Shown: positions 11,856 through 21,560, counted from the stretch's first letter. The stretch is DNA of 64,000 bases from Thraustochytrium sp. TN22 (GCA_013306675.1 JABLUY010000058.1:62001-126000); one strand, 5' to 3'. Translations and numbers: made by a program. The notes: a model not told the origin generated them from the sequence alone.

Positions 11856-14108
11856 ATGAGCAGGCCCGCGCAGGCAGCGCCGGTGTGGTCGGAGGCGTAC
11901 CGGCCGAGCTACGATGATGACGAGCCGAGGTTCTACATGCACAAGGAGGATGTGGCCAAGATCCGGTTCGCGCAAAAGGGCGTGGCGGCGCGCGCCGTGG
12001 ACGGCGGGTGCCCGGAGCTGACGGTGGTGCAGGCGCTGCGCGAGGCGGCGCGCAAGTGGCCGACGAAGCCGGCGCTGCGCGTGGAGCGGCCGGTGCCGCC
12101 GCCGAACGGCGCGGACACGGAGCCATCGCAGCCGCTGTCGCGGTGGAAGACGTGGAGCTGGGCCGAGTACTACGCGACGGCGCGCGCCGTGGCCAAGGGT
12201 TTCGTGCAGCTGGGCGCAGAGCGGTACAGCGGCGTCATCATTCTGGGCTTCAACTCGCCGGAGTGGTTCCTGGCGCAGATGGGCGCCATGGCCATGGGCG
12301 GCCTGGCCGTGGGCATCTACCCGTCGGACACGCAGGCGCAGATCGTGTACAAGACGGATCTGGTGGACGGCGCCGTGGCGTGCGTGGACAGTGTGGCGAA
12401 CTTCCACAAATTCGCGGATAACGTGGACAGCCTGCCGGACCTCAAGGCGATCGTGACGTGGAACATGGAGGCGCAGGAGGACGTGCAGCGGTCGGACGGC
12501 AGCGTGGTCAAGGTGGCGACGTGGCCGGACCTGCTGCAGCTGGGCGTGGAGCTGGGTGACGACGCGGAGCTCGACAGCATGATCGAGGAGACCAAGCCCG
12601 GCAACTGCGCCGCCATTGTGTACACGAGCGGCACGACGGGCATGCCCAAGGGTGTCATGGTGAGCCACGACAACCTGCTCTACGAGAGCTACGTGGTGGT
12701 CAAGACGGGCGTGAACAACCTCGGGCTCAAGCGCGAGCAGGAGCGCGTGCTTTCGTACCTGCCACTCTCACACGTGGCCGCCATGATGGTGGACATCATC
12801 TCCCCCATCGTCCTGACGGCCTTCCAGGAGGCCTGGGTGACGACGCACTTTGCGCGTCCGTACGACCTCAAGATCGGCACGCTTGCCGACCGCCTGCGAA
12901 TCGTGCGCCCGACGCTCTTCATGGGCGTACCGCGCGTCTTCGAGAAGATCGCCGAGCGCCTGCTGGAGGTGGGCGCGCGCAACAAGGGCCTCAAGAAGGC
13001 CATGGCGGCCTGGGCCAAGGGCCAGGCCCGCAACGCGCACACCAAGCAGCAGCTCGGCGGCTCCGGCGGCGGCCGCGGCATGTTTTACGGCCTCGCCGAC
13101 TCGCTCCTCGGCAAGGTGCGCGAGAAGCTGGGCTTGGACAAGTGCAAGTACATTCTGGCTGGCGCCGCACCCATGGCCATCGATACGCTCCAGTACTTTG
13201 CCTCGCTCGGCCTCACGCTCAACGAGGTATACGGCATGTCGGAGTGCCTCGGCGGCACGACGTGGAGCACGGACCGCGCGCACATGTGGGGATCCATTGG
13301 CTTCGAGATGATGGGCGCCGAGGTGAGGGTCTTTGAGGTCGCCGCCGACGGCAGCAAGACCGAGTGCCCCGTGGCCGCCGACTTCCACAACCCGACCGAG
13401 GCGGAGCAGGGCGAGCTCTGCTTCCGCGGTCGCCACATCATGATGGGCTACCTGGCCAACCCCAAGTTTGGCGAAGACCACGTGGAGGAGATCCGCGCCA
13501 AGAACATGGAGACTATCGATGCCGAGGGCTTTTTGCACAGCGGCGACAAGGCCAGCAAGGGCGAGCTCAACGTCTTCCGCATCACCGGCCGCTACAAGGA
13601 GCTCATCATCACGGCGGGCGGCGAGAACATCTCGCCTATTCCCATCGAGAACGCGCTCAAGCGCGCCTGCCCGCTCATCGCCAACGCCATCATGATTGGC
13701 GACCAGCAAAAGTTCAACATCGTCCTCGTCACGCTGCGTGCCCAGGGCGCCAACGGCGAAGTCCCCGGCTCTGACGAGCTCGACGGCGCCGCCGCCACCT
13801 TTGAAGCCGGCGTCTCTACCGTCACGCAGGCCATGGAGTCGCCCGCCTTTGTGCAGGCCATCACCGACGCCATCGAGGAGGTGAACGCCAACGGCGAGGT
13901 TGTCGTCTCCAACGCCGCAAAGATCCAGAAGTTCTCTATCCTTCCGCACGACGTGTCCGTCGAGACCGGCGAGCTCACCCCGTCTCTCAAGCTCAAGCGC
14001 GCCATCGTTCAGTACAAGTACGAGTCCATCATTGAGGCCATTTACCACTCCGAAGACGTCTTCACGCCCTTTTCCGCCGCGCCGGACATCAACGAGCTCG
14101 ATGCGTAG
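11856..14108 (+). CDS. Long-chain acyl-CoA synthetase, bubblegum (ACSBG) type, copy 2
   Basis: A single exon encodes 750 residues from the ATG at 11856 (MSRPAQAAPVW). The frame is open further upstream to an ATG at 11745, but those 37 codons come from a GAGGC simple repeat. The chosen start matches where similarity to copy 1 begins. The AMP-binding motif YTSGTTGMPKG is at residues 256-266, followed by NEVYGMSE, GFLHSGDKASKG and ITGRYKELIITAGGENISP, ending with GELTPSLKLKR. It is collinear with copy 1 over its whole length and clearly a tandem duplicate. The same fatty-acid activation reaction is expected. Whether substrate preference differs cannot be told from sequence alone. Confidence 0.93.
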   Translation: MSRPAQAAPVWSEAYRPSYDDDEPRFYMHKEDVAKIRFAQKGVAARAVDGGCPELTVVQALREAARKWPTKPALRVERPVPPPNGADTEPSQPLSRWKTWSWAEYYATARAVAKGFVQLGAERYSGVIILGFNSPEWFLAQMGAMAMGGLAVGIYPSDTQAQIVYKTDLVDGAVACVDSVANFHKFADNVDSLPDLKAIVTWNMEAQEDVQRSDGSVVKVATWPDLLQLGVELGDDAELDSMIEETKPGNCAAIVYTSGTTGMPKGVMVSHDNLLYESYVVVKTGVNNLGLKREQERVLSYLPLSHVAAMMVDIISPIVLTAFQEAWVTTHFARPYDLKIGTLADRLRIVRPTLFMGVPRVFEKIAERLLEVGARNKGLKKAMAAWAKGQARNAHTKQQLGGSGGGRGMFYGLADSLLGKVREKLGLDKCKYILAGAAPMAIDTLQYFASLGLTLNEVYGMSECLGGTTWSTDRAHMWGSIGFEMMGAEVRVFEVAADGSKTECPVAADFHNPTEAEQGELCFRGRHIMMGYLANPKFGEDHVEEIRAKNMETIDAEGFLHSGDKASKGELNVFRITGRYKELIITAGGENISPIPIENALKRACPLIANAIMIGDQQKFNIVLVTLRAQGANGEVPGSDELDGAAATFEAGVSTVTQAMESPAFVQAITDAIEEVNANGEVVVSNAAKIQKFSILPHDVSVETGELTPSLKLKRAIVQYKYESIIEAIYHSEDVFTPFSAAPDINELDA

Positions 14109-14571
14109 ACTCTCTTTTCTCTCCACCAGACCTTTCCGTTTCACCAGTAGAGCCTTTGCGTGAAAACATTTGTGTTTTGTTCCAGTTTGTTGCTTGTCTG
14201 TTTGAGCTGCGCGGCGATGAAGTTTGACCTTGGAGCCCGCGTACTGGTACTCCTACAAGACGGAATACATCGAACCTTGGAGCCCGAGTACTGGTACTCC
14301 TACAAGACGAATACGTCGAGCCCAAGGCCCTCGATACCGGCCAAGAGGCTGCAAATTGAGGCCGCGCGTGGTGATGACCTTGGGAGGTGGCAATCTCGAG
14401 GACCACTTGCTGCGCGTTATGATGGGAGGCGATCTGATCGAGCCACGCCAGCAGCAGCATAAGGCAATGTGAGCGCAGCTCTCTAGCTAGCTGGCGACTT
14501 GATGAGTCTCGGTGGCGCAGAGTTTCCTTGTGGTCGTCCGGAACGCGCGCGCGTTTTTTTCACAGGCAGCA
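14109..14571. other. Convergent intergenic spacer with a short tandem duplication
   Basis: Spacer between the 3' ends of ACSBG-2 and the dehydrogenase gene. It contains a 47-bp near-perfect duplication (copies from 14229 and 14276, each containing gtactggtactcctacaag) and a CTAGCTAGCT run near 14483. No gene seen. Confidence 0.6.
14229..14322. repeat. 47-bp tandem duplication
   Basis: Two adjacent copies share cttggagccc, then gtactggtactcctacaaga, with a few differences. It lies in the 3' flank of ACSBG-2. No function suggested. Confidence 0.8.
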
Positions 14572-16041
14572 TCACAGCTTAGCGACATGGTCAGGACGAA
14601 TATCAGTGAGCGACGCACAGCCAGAGAGCTTCATGACGGTGGTGAGCTCCTCGTTGAGAATGTCGAGCATTCGCGCGACGCCCGCTTCGCCCTCCACAGC
14701 GAGGCCCCAGAGCGTTGGACGGCCAACAAGCACACCCGTGCAGCCCATGGCCAGGGCGCGAAAGACATCCTTGCCGCGGCGAATACCGCCGTCAACCCAA
14801 ACGGGCAGGTCCGGAAAGCTCTGGCGCAGAGCAGGTACAACCTCCCAGGCCGCGAGCGCCGTGGGAAGCGCCGCGTCCAGCTGGCGCCCGCCGTGGTTGC
14901 TCAGCACGAGGCCGTCCACGCCCAGGTGCGCGGCGAGCAAGGCGTCGCGCCGAGCCAGCACGCCCTTGAGCACGAGCCCGAGCCCGTGCTCGTGGCACAG
15001 ATCGCAAAGCGTGCGCACGTCGTCCCAGGTCAGCGCGGGCGAGTGGCCGGCGTGGGTCCCAACGCCCTTGATGGCCTCGAGGGCGCGCAGCTTGGGCATG
15101 CCGCCGCGCTCCGCTTGCAGGCGTGCAATCCATGCTGGATTGCGGTACGTCTTCTCGCGGTTGCCAAAGGTTGGTGAGTCCACCGTAAGCACCACGGCGC
15201 GCACCTCTGGCAAGCGATCCGCAAGGTGCGTCACGACGCGCCGTAGATAGTCGTGGTCCACGCGTGGGTCGGTCGCGGACCGCACGGGCGCGTACAGCTG
15301 AAGAAAGCGCGGGCCACCCGTGCCGAGCTCTTCGATGGGCAGGGACGAGTAGTGTGGGAGTACGTAGAGCGCATCGCGCGAGGTCGCGGCCGCGTGCACC
15401 GCTGCCTCGGCGACTCCCGGCGCCACGATGGCCGCGCCGGCGAAGGGCGCGATGCCCACGGGCGACGCCGCGTCCAGCTGCAAGAACTTGCTGCGCACCC
15501 GGAGCCGCAGGGAGCAGCGACTCACGTCGCGCAGCACGCGCGGCCGCAGCGCAAAGGTCGCCCATGCGTTGCAGTTCGCGCGCAGCGTCTCCTCATCCTC
15601 GGCGCCCAGGTCCACATAGTCTCGCACGCTGCTTGGGAGCAGCGCGCTCGCCGCGGCCTGGAGGTCAGCCACGGAGAGCAGTTTGCAGCCCTCCTCCTCT
15701 TTGGTGCCATCCGACCCGCCGGCTGCGAGTCGCTCCTGCATGCTCATGGGCGCGGACGAGGATGATGCTGGTGATTCTTGCGACTGGGTGGGTTGCTGCA
15801 CGTACCCAATGGCTAGCGACGCGTGGTGCTGCAGCACTGAGGCACCGTGCGCTGCGTGGAAAGCCGCGCTCGCATCGCCACCCGCTGCGTCCAGCAGCAC
15901 TTGCGCGCCGCCGGGGTGCAGGTCCAAGAAGGCAGTCACATCGTACACGACGCCGTCTACCACCACGGCCACGCCTGCCTCGCGCGACCGCCGCGCCGCC
16001 ACCTCCTCCCAGCTCCACTGAGAGGCGCGAGAGTCCGCCAT
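14572..16041 (-). CDS. Cytochrome b5 - FMN-dependent 2-hydroxyacid dehydrogenase (flavocytochrome b2-like)
   Basis: A single exon encodes 489 residues. The N-terminal cytochrome b5 domain has the heme motif LHPGG (His42), with a second candidate heme ligand in the AAHGAS segment. A linker rich in Ser, Gln and Glu follows. The rest is an FMN-dependent alpha-hydroxyacid dehydrogenase: PVGIAPFAGAA, FLQLYAP, TVDSPTFGNR, LKGV, the catalytic SNHGGRQLD (His383) and the FMN-phosphate-binding region DGGIRRGKDVFRALAMG. This domain order matches L-lactate:cytochrome c oxidoreductase (flavocytochrome b2). L-lactate is the likely but unproven substrate; glycolate or another 2-hydroxyacid remains possible. 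No clear mitochondrial presequence precedes the b5 domain (MADSRASQWSWEEV), so intermembrane-space targeting is not supported. It converges on ACSBG-2. Confidence 0.9.
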   Translation of the reverse strand: MADSRASQWSWEEVAARRSREAGVAVVVDGVVYDVTAFLDLHPGGAQVLLDAAGGDASAAFHAAHGASVLQHHASLAIGYVQQPTQSQESPASSSSAPMSMQERLAAGGSDGTKEEEGCKLLSVADLQAAASALLPSSVRDYVDLGAEDEETLRANCNAWATFALRPRVLRDVSRCSLRLRVRSKFLQLDAASPVGIAPFAGAAIVAPGVAEAAVHAAATSRDALYVLPHYSSLPIEELGTGGPRFLQLYAPVRSATDPRVDHDYLRRVVTHLADRLPEVRAVVLTVDSPTFGNREKTYRNPAWIARLQAERGGMPKLRALEAIKGVGTHAGHSPALTWDDVRTLCDLCHEHGLGLVLKGVLARRDALLAAHLGVDGLVLSNHGGRQLDAALPTALAAWEVVPALRQSFPDLPVWVDGGIRRGKDVFRALAMGCTGVLVGRPTLWGLAVEGEAGVARMLDILNEELTTVMKLSGCASLTDIRPDHVAKL

Positions 16042-16931
16042 GAGCGTGACAACGGCCTGCTCAGGCCCGGCTGGCTGGGCTGGCTGGGCTGGCTGGGCTG
16101 CATGCAGCCTGCAGACGCCTGTCAGAGCGCCGCCCGCCAGTGGTCAGCACTGGCGACCGTGGTACCAGGCGAGCCTTCTGTCAAAGTAGCCTTGACAACC
16201 AAGTCGTCCATGTTCGAGTCCCGTCCCCGCCCAGCGTCTCGATGCTCGTCATGATGCTCTACCCCTGGCACTGGCAGCAGTTTGTCGATCATCCAAAGTC
16301 AGTCGAAACCTTCGTCAGCGCAGTGAGCCTGCAGCGAGACGAGAAGCGTCGAAGCGGCGCTGCAAGAAGCGAAGGGAGGGCTTTGCTTGCCGTCCAAGTC
16401 CGCCTCACGGCGTCAGTCCTCCTCTGGGAGGAGACTTGCCGATGACGGAGCCACTGCCGGACTCGTACGTCGTCCCAATGACGCATCGCGCCGACGGCTC
16501 GCTGCGAAGCGCAGTGATGGTGAATGACAGCCGGCAGCGCGATCTTTTTCGGCGCTGCGCTCCGTCCTTCAAGCCGCTCCTGTCGAGGTGGAGCGCGACG
16601 CAGAGGCCGCCGATCGGACAGGACAGCGCGGCGGCGGCCACAGACAGCCCAGGCATGAGGCCCTGGCTTCACTGTCGATCAATCCACTCGCGCGCGCAGT
16701 CCGCCAGCCAGCTGCCGCGAATCGCGATTATCGCGTGCAGTAACTAGTGCAGTGCCTCCATCTAGCTGATTTCCATCAAGAGCAAGTTGAACTTGAAGAA
16801 GGAAAGAAAGGCGCCCCCGAAGCGGAGGCGGAGCGCTCGAGGCGAGCAGCGAGCGAGCAGCAAAAGGACTTCGCGGGCGCGAGCAGCACAGCACAGCAGC
16901 AGCGGCGGCAGCGGCGGCGGCAGCAGCAGCA

Positions 16932-16980
<49 letters not shown>

Positions 16981-16988
16981 GAGGCAGG
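16042..16988. promoter_or_regulatory. Divergent spacer with a CAG-repeat 5' leader
   Basis: Spacer between the dehydrogenase (minus) and carrier-like (plus) start codons. It holds a GGCTGGGCT tandem run at about 16068-16098 and, immediately before the carrier ATG, an interrupted CAG/CGG tract at about 16891-16980. No further gene seen. Confidence 0.5.
16891..16980. repeat. CAG/CGG trinucleotide repeat upstream of the carrier-like gene
   Basis: An interrupted cag repeat with a few caa, cac and cgg units, ending 8 bp before the ATG at 16989. It probably lies in the 5' untranslated region. Confidence 0.8.
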
Positions 16989-17843
16989 ATGGCCGCTCGG
17001 GATGAGGCTGACTTCGTGGGGCGCGTGATCGGCGCGGCGTCGCAGGGCGCGGCCGGCGCCGTGGTGGGTGCCTGCCTGTCGAGCGTGACGGAGCCCGTGG
17101 TGAACCGCGTGCTGGTGAAGCGGCAGAGTCTGCAGGAGGCGCTGGCCGAGGTGGACCTGGAGTCGATCCAGAAGTTCTTCAGCACGGTGGTGGCTGCGAA
17201 CTTTATCAAGTTTCCCTTCTTTGAGGTCGTGAGCATCCTCGTGGGCGACCTCGACCTGCCGGACACGGCCAAGGGCGCGGTCCTGGGCGCGACCTTCACC
17301 ACGGCGACGCTGCCCATTGGCAACTACCGCTTCTGCAAGAGCATGGGCATGCCGGTGGACATCAACTCGCTCTACAAGGCCTACTTGCCCACCGTGCTGC
17401 GCGACGTGGTCTACGGCATCGTGCGCCAGAAGGTGGGCTCGTACCTGGCCGAGGCCTACCCTGGCCTCAACAAGTCCGCCAGCGGCCGCTTCGTCGCCAC
17501 CTTTGTCACGGTCATGGCGGCCTGCCTCATCTCGGCGCCCGGCAACGAGATCCGCGGCTACTACCTGCAGCCGCCTGACCGCCGCCTCCCCGTCAAGGAA
17601 TTCTTCAAGCCGGACCGCTTCATCCGTAGCACCACCATTGGCGGTCTCATCATGTCCTCCGCCCTCGGCGTCGGCTCCCTCGTCGTTGGCCCTGCCACTG
17701 TCCAGTTCAACAACTTCAAGGCGCTCCTCGACGCCAACCCGCTCGCCAAGGTCATGGTCGGCATTTTCCTCGCCCAGCAGTACCTTGATGCCAAGCGCCA
17801 CGACGAGCTCATGCGTAAGCTCGCCCCGAAGAAGGATGCTTAA
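16989..17843 (+). CDS. Mitochondrial-carrier-like membrane protein
   Basis: A single exon encodes 284 residues. Three similar modules each carry a Pro followed about five residues later by a basic residue: EPVVNR (Pro36), LPIGNYR (Pro109) and APGNEIR (Pro184). They resemble the PX[DE]XX[RK] signatures of the SLC25 mitochondrial carriers in degenerate form. Hydrophobic stretches alternate with short polar loops, as expected for paired helices. Repeat spacing is about 74 residues, shorter than the usual 100 of SLC25, so the assignment is tentative. No substrate can be proposed. A CAG-rich leader precedes the ATG. The last codons and 3' flank are duplicated 270 bp downstream. Confidence 0.6.
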   Translation: MAARDEADFVGRVIGAASQGAAGAVVGACLSSVTEPVVNRVLVKRQSLQEALAEVDLESIQKFFSTVVAANFIKFPFFEVVSILVGDLDLPDTAKGAVLGATFTTATLPIGNYRFCKSMGMPVDINSLYKAYLPTVLRDVVYGIVRQKVGSYLAEAYPGLNKSASGRFVATFVTVMAACLISAPGNEIRGYYLQPPDRRLPVKEFFKPDRFIRSTTIGGLIMSSALGVGSLVVGPATVQFNNFKALLDANPLAKVMVGIFLAQQYLDAKRHDELMRKLAPKKDA

Positions 17844-18152
17844 AAATCCCTTGGAAACATGTGAATCAAACGGAAATACAACTTTTAGCCCTAACTCACG
17901 GGTTCCTGCAGTGCGATGAGCATCACGCGCCCAAAGGCCGCAGGCAGGCGGCGCGTGCCCTTGGGCAGGGCCCGGGCGCCGCTCGAGCTTGGCTTTCTCG
18001 TCTCGTCTCGACAAGATGACGTCATCGAGCCTGATGAAGGACGTGGCGTGGTAGCTACAGTATCGGCGAAGTCGTGACCCTGGAGCTCGAACGCTCGCCC
18101 CGAAGAAGGATGCTTTTAAAATCCCTTGGAAACATGTGAATCAAACGGAAAT
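17819..18152. repeat. Tandem duplication of the carrier 3' end; first copy is an empty transposon site
   Basis: A 59-bp segment starting gctcgccccgaagaagga (last codons, stop and flank of the carrier gene) occurs at 17819-17877 and again at 18093-18152. In the first copy the AAAT at 17874-17877 continues straight into acaacttttagccc. In the second copy the AAAT at 18149-18152 is followed by a transposon, and the acaactcttagccc flank resumes at 20696. The 177-bp flank 17874-18050 matches 20692-20868 with about two differences seen by eye. Confidence 0.85.
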
Positions 18153-20691
18153 CCCTCTCTTTTCTTACGGCACAGATCTGTGCCACTACGACACTGCATC
18201 TGGTGATATCGGGTTCAGCGCACCTTTTTACGAAGTTAGCTTGCTGGGGAGCCCCGTATCAGGTCTATCACAGTGGTCTATTTGGATTTTCCTTCCCTGT
18301 GTTCCCGTGTTTTGGCGGTTCTACATTCTGCAAAGAATCCGCGCGCGAGCGTCGAGGTTCGAGCTCGTTGAGCTCTGCCTCGCGGCGTGAAGGTTGGGTT
18401 GGTTTGCAACACCGCGATGAAATGAGACGCCGACAGTCTCCAGTCGCTTGCACGGCCGCGGCTGCGCGCGGCGCGCGGCGCGGCGCCCGCCAGTCGCGCG
18501 CCGACGAGCTGCACTCCAGTGCGCCTGTGGCAAGTTGCTCCGGCATCGGGCGAAGCTGCTGGTCGTGGTGCTACTGTACCAGGGCGAAGCCGCCAACAAC
18601 GACCCATGTCTGCCACTCCAAATCGCGCTCCTCGCGGTAGAGGCCGCGCTGCGCGCCGTGCGACAAGGAGCAGCTCCAAGGAGAGGCTTGATCCTGCCAT
18701 TAGCGAGGGCGAGCTCGACGACGACTCGGATGACCAGGCAAACGAGCACTCCAACCAAACCAGCGACGATGACAAGGAGAAGGCTCCGGACGAAGCTATC
18801 AATCTACCGGTAGATAGGTGCAAGTGTGGCTCACGGACGCACAAGCGTGTCAGTCATCACGACTGCATCCTCAACAAACGTCGCAGCGGTGGTGCGCGCC
18901 AGCTCGAGCAAAGCACTTCCAGAGCTAGAGCTCGGCCCCAGAGCAGGGATCAAGGCGACATCGACTGGTTCTTCGAGTCGGAGCTATCCGAGTGCAGGCT
19001 CTTGAGCACCGCGGACGCTGAGCGCATCTTAGACAAGCGGCTCGAGAAGCACGCGCGCTCCGTTTAAAAGCACTTCAAGGTGCTCTTCTCGGAGGTCGAC
19101 GTCGGCAGCATCGCGCCATGACGCTCTTCCCCCGCATGCACAAGAAGGCAGTCGAGCTGCTGGTCCAGTACGTGCTTGACGAAGCGCAGAGTCAAGGCAA
19201 GATGCCGCCCCAGCCTAGCAAGGTCTGGAAAATCTTCGGAATGGCTCTCCACATGCGCAACAACAGCAAGAAGAAAAATGCTGCAGTGACGTGGCTCGAG
19301 CGCCACCTCAAGGAGCTCGACGAGGGCGCAGTAAGGGCGTGGCGAAATGTCGTGCCCGTCGAGCACCGCGGGCAGCTTCTGCACCAAGCAGTCGTCTTCA
19401 AGTCAACGCACTGCCTGTACGTTGTCGCAACGAAGAACAGCATCATCTTCACCGCGCTCATTCGAGTTCCATAGACCGCACGCCACACGTACCAGTGCGC
19501 GCTCACCAAGTGGGGAGACGTAGTCAGCTGGGCACACGACGAGATGGGGCACCCAGGGGCTCCTGCGCCACCACAGAACATCTTCTTTCCCCAGGACAGG
19601 CACATCATCGCATCGCGCTATTCTATGTGGAAAGCCCTGCCTCGAGCAAGGGCAACATGCTTCTGCCGCTCAGGCTGATTCGCTCGCTCCTTCAGTCGCC
19701 ATACAGCTCGCTGAAGGGCGGCGCGGACGCAGTCAAGCAGCATCGCGAAGCCGCCTCAAACGCAGCCTTGCACCTCCAGTGGAGGCAGCTGGTCGCATTC
19801 AACCTGCTGACCATAATGGTGACAGACACGCGCGCGTGTTGGCGCTTCCTCAACGCCGTGAAGGCGTGCACTGAGAATGGCAAGCTCATCTGGCCAGGGC
19901 CCACCAACTTTCTGAGACGCCATGGCGCCCAGCAACGAGCCTCGGGACGACTTCATCGACGACCTCGCCGTGGCAATCATTGCACACGCAAACGATATTG
20001 CGAAGGGCGCGGGGGAGCAGGTCCGCATCGGCCGTAGCCCCCGCGACGGGCAGTGCGTAGCGCCACCGGAGCTTGAGCGACTGAAGGGCGTGGCGAAACG
20101 AGTCAAGCGATTCCGAGCACGGCGCTTTCAGAATGATGATGCACTCAAGACCCTACGCCTAAGCAACAACGGACAGCACCAGCCAGCTTCGTACGAGTTC
20201 TTGAATCCGGACGAACCCAACCCCGACAAAGAGCGTCGCAGACGCAACAGGTGCCTCGTTTGCAAGCTGCCTGTCACGACCTTCTGCGCCCAGTGCAGCG
20301 AGCGAGCAGCTCTACACAACCCGAGAAGCTCTGAGACGGGCTGCTGGGAGCGATTTCATGAAAGAAAGCAATTCATTTGAGCACGCGCGATTTGATTTTT
20401 CCCTTGCGACCCCGGCCCAGCTGGACCGGGACAAATCCCGTGGGTCCCTGCTTGGCTGAGACAAAATCCATGAGTCCCTCTTTGAGGCACTGCTTTGCAC
20501 AAGCACAATCGCCCCCTCCGGCAATCGCCTAGCAAACCACTAGGAGGTCTTAGTTACGGCACAGACAAGCCTCATGGCACAGACAATTTTTGCCCCGCGT
20601 CTGGTGGGCATTGGCACGCACGCCATGTGAGGGGAGGCTCAGTGGAGAATTCTTACGGCACAGATCTGTGCCGTAAGATGAAAAGAGAGGG
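18153..20691 (+). mobile_element. 2.54-kb DNA transposon with terminal inverted repeats, degraded coding part
   Basis: The left end (18153-18184, starting ccctctcttttcttacggca) is the inverse of the right end (20657-20691, ending gtaagatgaaaagagaggg), apart from a 3-bp indel. AAAT flanks both ends, and an undamaged empty site lies at 17874-17877, so the boundaries are well supported. The right end contains a perfect 26-bp palindrome (20652-20677). Coding fragments on the plus strand include a Cys/His motif (CKCGSRTHKRVSHHDC, from the ATG at 18606) and, near 20250-20350, a C-terminal zinc ribbon with two CxxC pairs and a final CWERFH. That ribbon recalls PiggyBac-type transposases. The TSD is AAAT rather than TTAA, so the superfamily is unresolved. 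The reading frame is interrupted several times, so the copy is probably not autonomous. Confidence 0.8.
20652..20677. repeat. Perfect 26-bp palindrome in the transposon right end
   Basis: The 26 bases centred on agatct between 20664 and 20665 are their own reverse complement, with arms cttacggcacaga / tctgtgccgtaag. The left end carries the same core, but its right arm diverges after ctgtgcc. Possibly a transposase-binding site. Confidence 0.85.
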
Positions 20692-20868
20692 AAATACAAC
20701 TCTTAGCCCTAACTCACGGGTTCCTGCAGTGCGATGAGCATCACGCGCCCAAAGGCCGCAGGCAGGCGGCGCATGCCCTTGGGCAGGGCCCGGGCGCCGC
20801 TCGAGCTTGGCTTTCTCGTCTCGTCTCGACAAGATGACGTCATCGAGCCTGATGAAGGACGTGGCGTG
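20692..20868. repeat. Second copy of the carrier 3' flank, right of the transposon
   Basis: It matches 17874-18050 over 177 bp with about two differences. It stops at the run of 8 N (20869-20876), which marks an assembly gap. Confidence 0.85.
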
Positions 20869-20876
20869 NNNNNNNN
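20869..20876. other. Assembly gap (8 N)
   Basis: Undetermined bases between a repeated gene flank and a second partial transposon copy. The true gap length and the join are uncertain. Confidence 0.98.
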
Positions 20877-21560
20877 AACGAGCCTCGGGACGACTTCATC
20901 GACGACCTCGCCGTGGCAATCATTGCACACGCAGACGATATTGCGAAGGGCGCAGGTGAGCAGGTCCGCATCGGCCACAGCCTCCGCGACGGGCACTGGG
21001 TAGCGCTACCGGAGCTTGAGCTCTGTTGGGCGTGGCGAAACAAGCCAAGCGATACCGAGCACAAGGCTTTCAGAATGAGGATGCACTCAATACGCTACGC
21101 CTAAGCAGCAGGGACAGAAACAGCCAGCATCGTACAAGTTCTTGAACCCGGAGGAACCCAGCCCCAGCAAAATGCGTCGCACTCGCAACAGGTGCCTCGT
21201 TTGCAACCTGCCTGTCACGACCTTCTGCACCCAGTGCAGCGAGCGAGCCGCTCTACATGACCCGAGTAGCTCTGAGACGGGCTGCTTGGAAGCGATTTCA
21301 CGACAGAATGCAGTTCATTTGAACACGCGCGATTGGCACAGCGCAAAGAGCTGGACTGGGACAAAACCAGTGGGTCCGTGCTTGGCTGGGACAAACTCCC
21401 TGACAGTGAGTCGCTGTATGAGGCACTGCTTTGCACGAGCACAATCGGCCCCTCCAACAATCGTCTAGCAAACCACGAGGTCATAGTTACGACACAGACG
21501 TTGCCACTTCCGTGTCTGTGAACTTAAGCACGCATGGCATGTGAGACTCAGTACAGAATT
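20877..21560 (+). mobile_element. Partial, diverged second copy of the same DNA transposon (3' part)
   Basis: It begins with aacgagcctcgggacgactt, as at 19932 in the first copy, and stays collinear through the zinc-ribbon region (CLVCNLPVTTFCTQCSER) to about 21560. The palindromic terminal repeat is missing or diverged. It starts at the assembly gap, so its 5' part may be absent from the assembly or the genome. It is broken and more diverged than the flanking duplicates. Confidence 0.75.

Noticed and set aside
12768-14144. 458-codon antisense open frame over ACSBG-2
   Set aside because: Same reverse-frame pattern as for copy 1; no motif support.
16180-16240. Possible tRNA because of gttcgagtccc near 16211
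   Set aside because: No matching acceptor stem, D-arm or anticodon arm could be drawn upstream.
16776-18014. 412-codon antisense frame over the carrier-like gene
   Set aside because: Shadow of the sense gene, ending in poly-Leu/Cys from the CAG repeat.
17908-18118. Minus-strand frame of about 70 codons ending RRLPAAFGRVMLIALQEPVS
   Set aside because: Protein-like tail, but no upstream body exists in the duplicated segment. It could be the lost 3' end of a convergent gene; too little to call.
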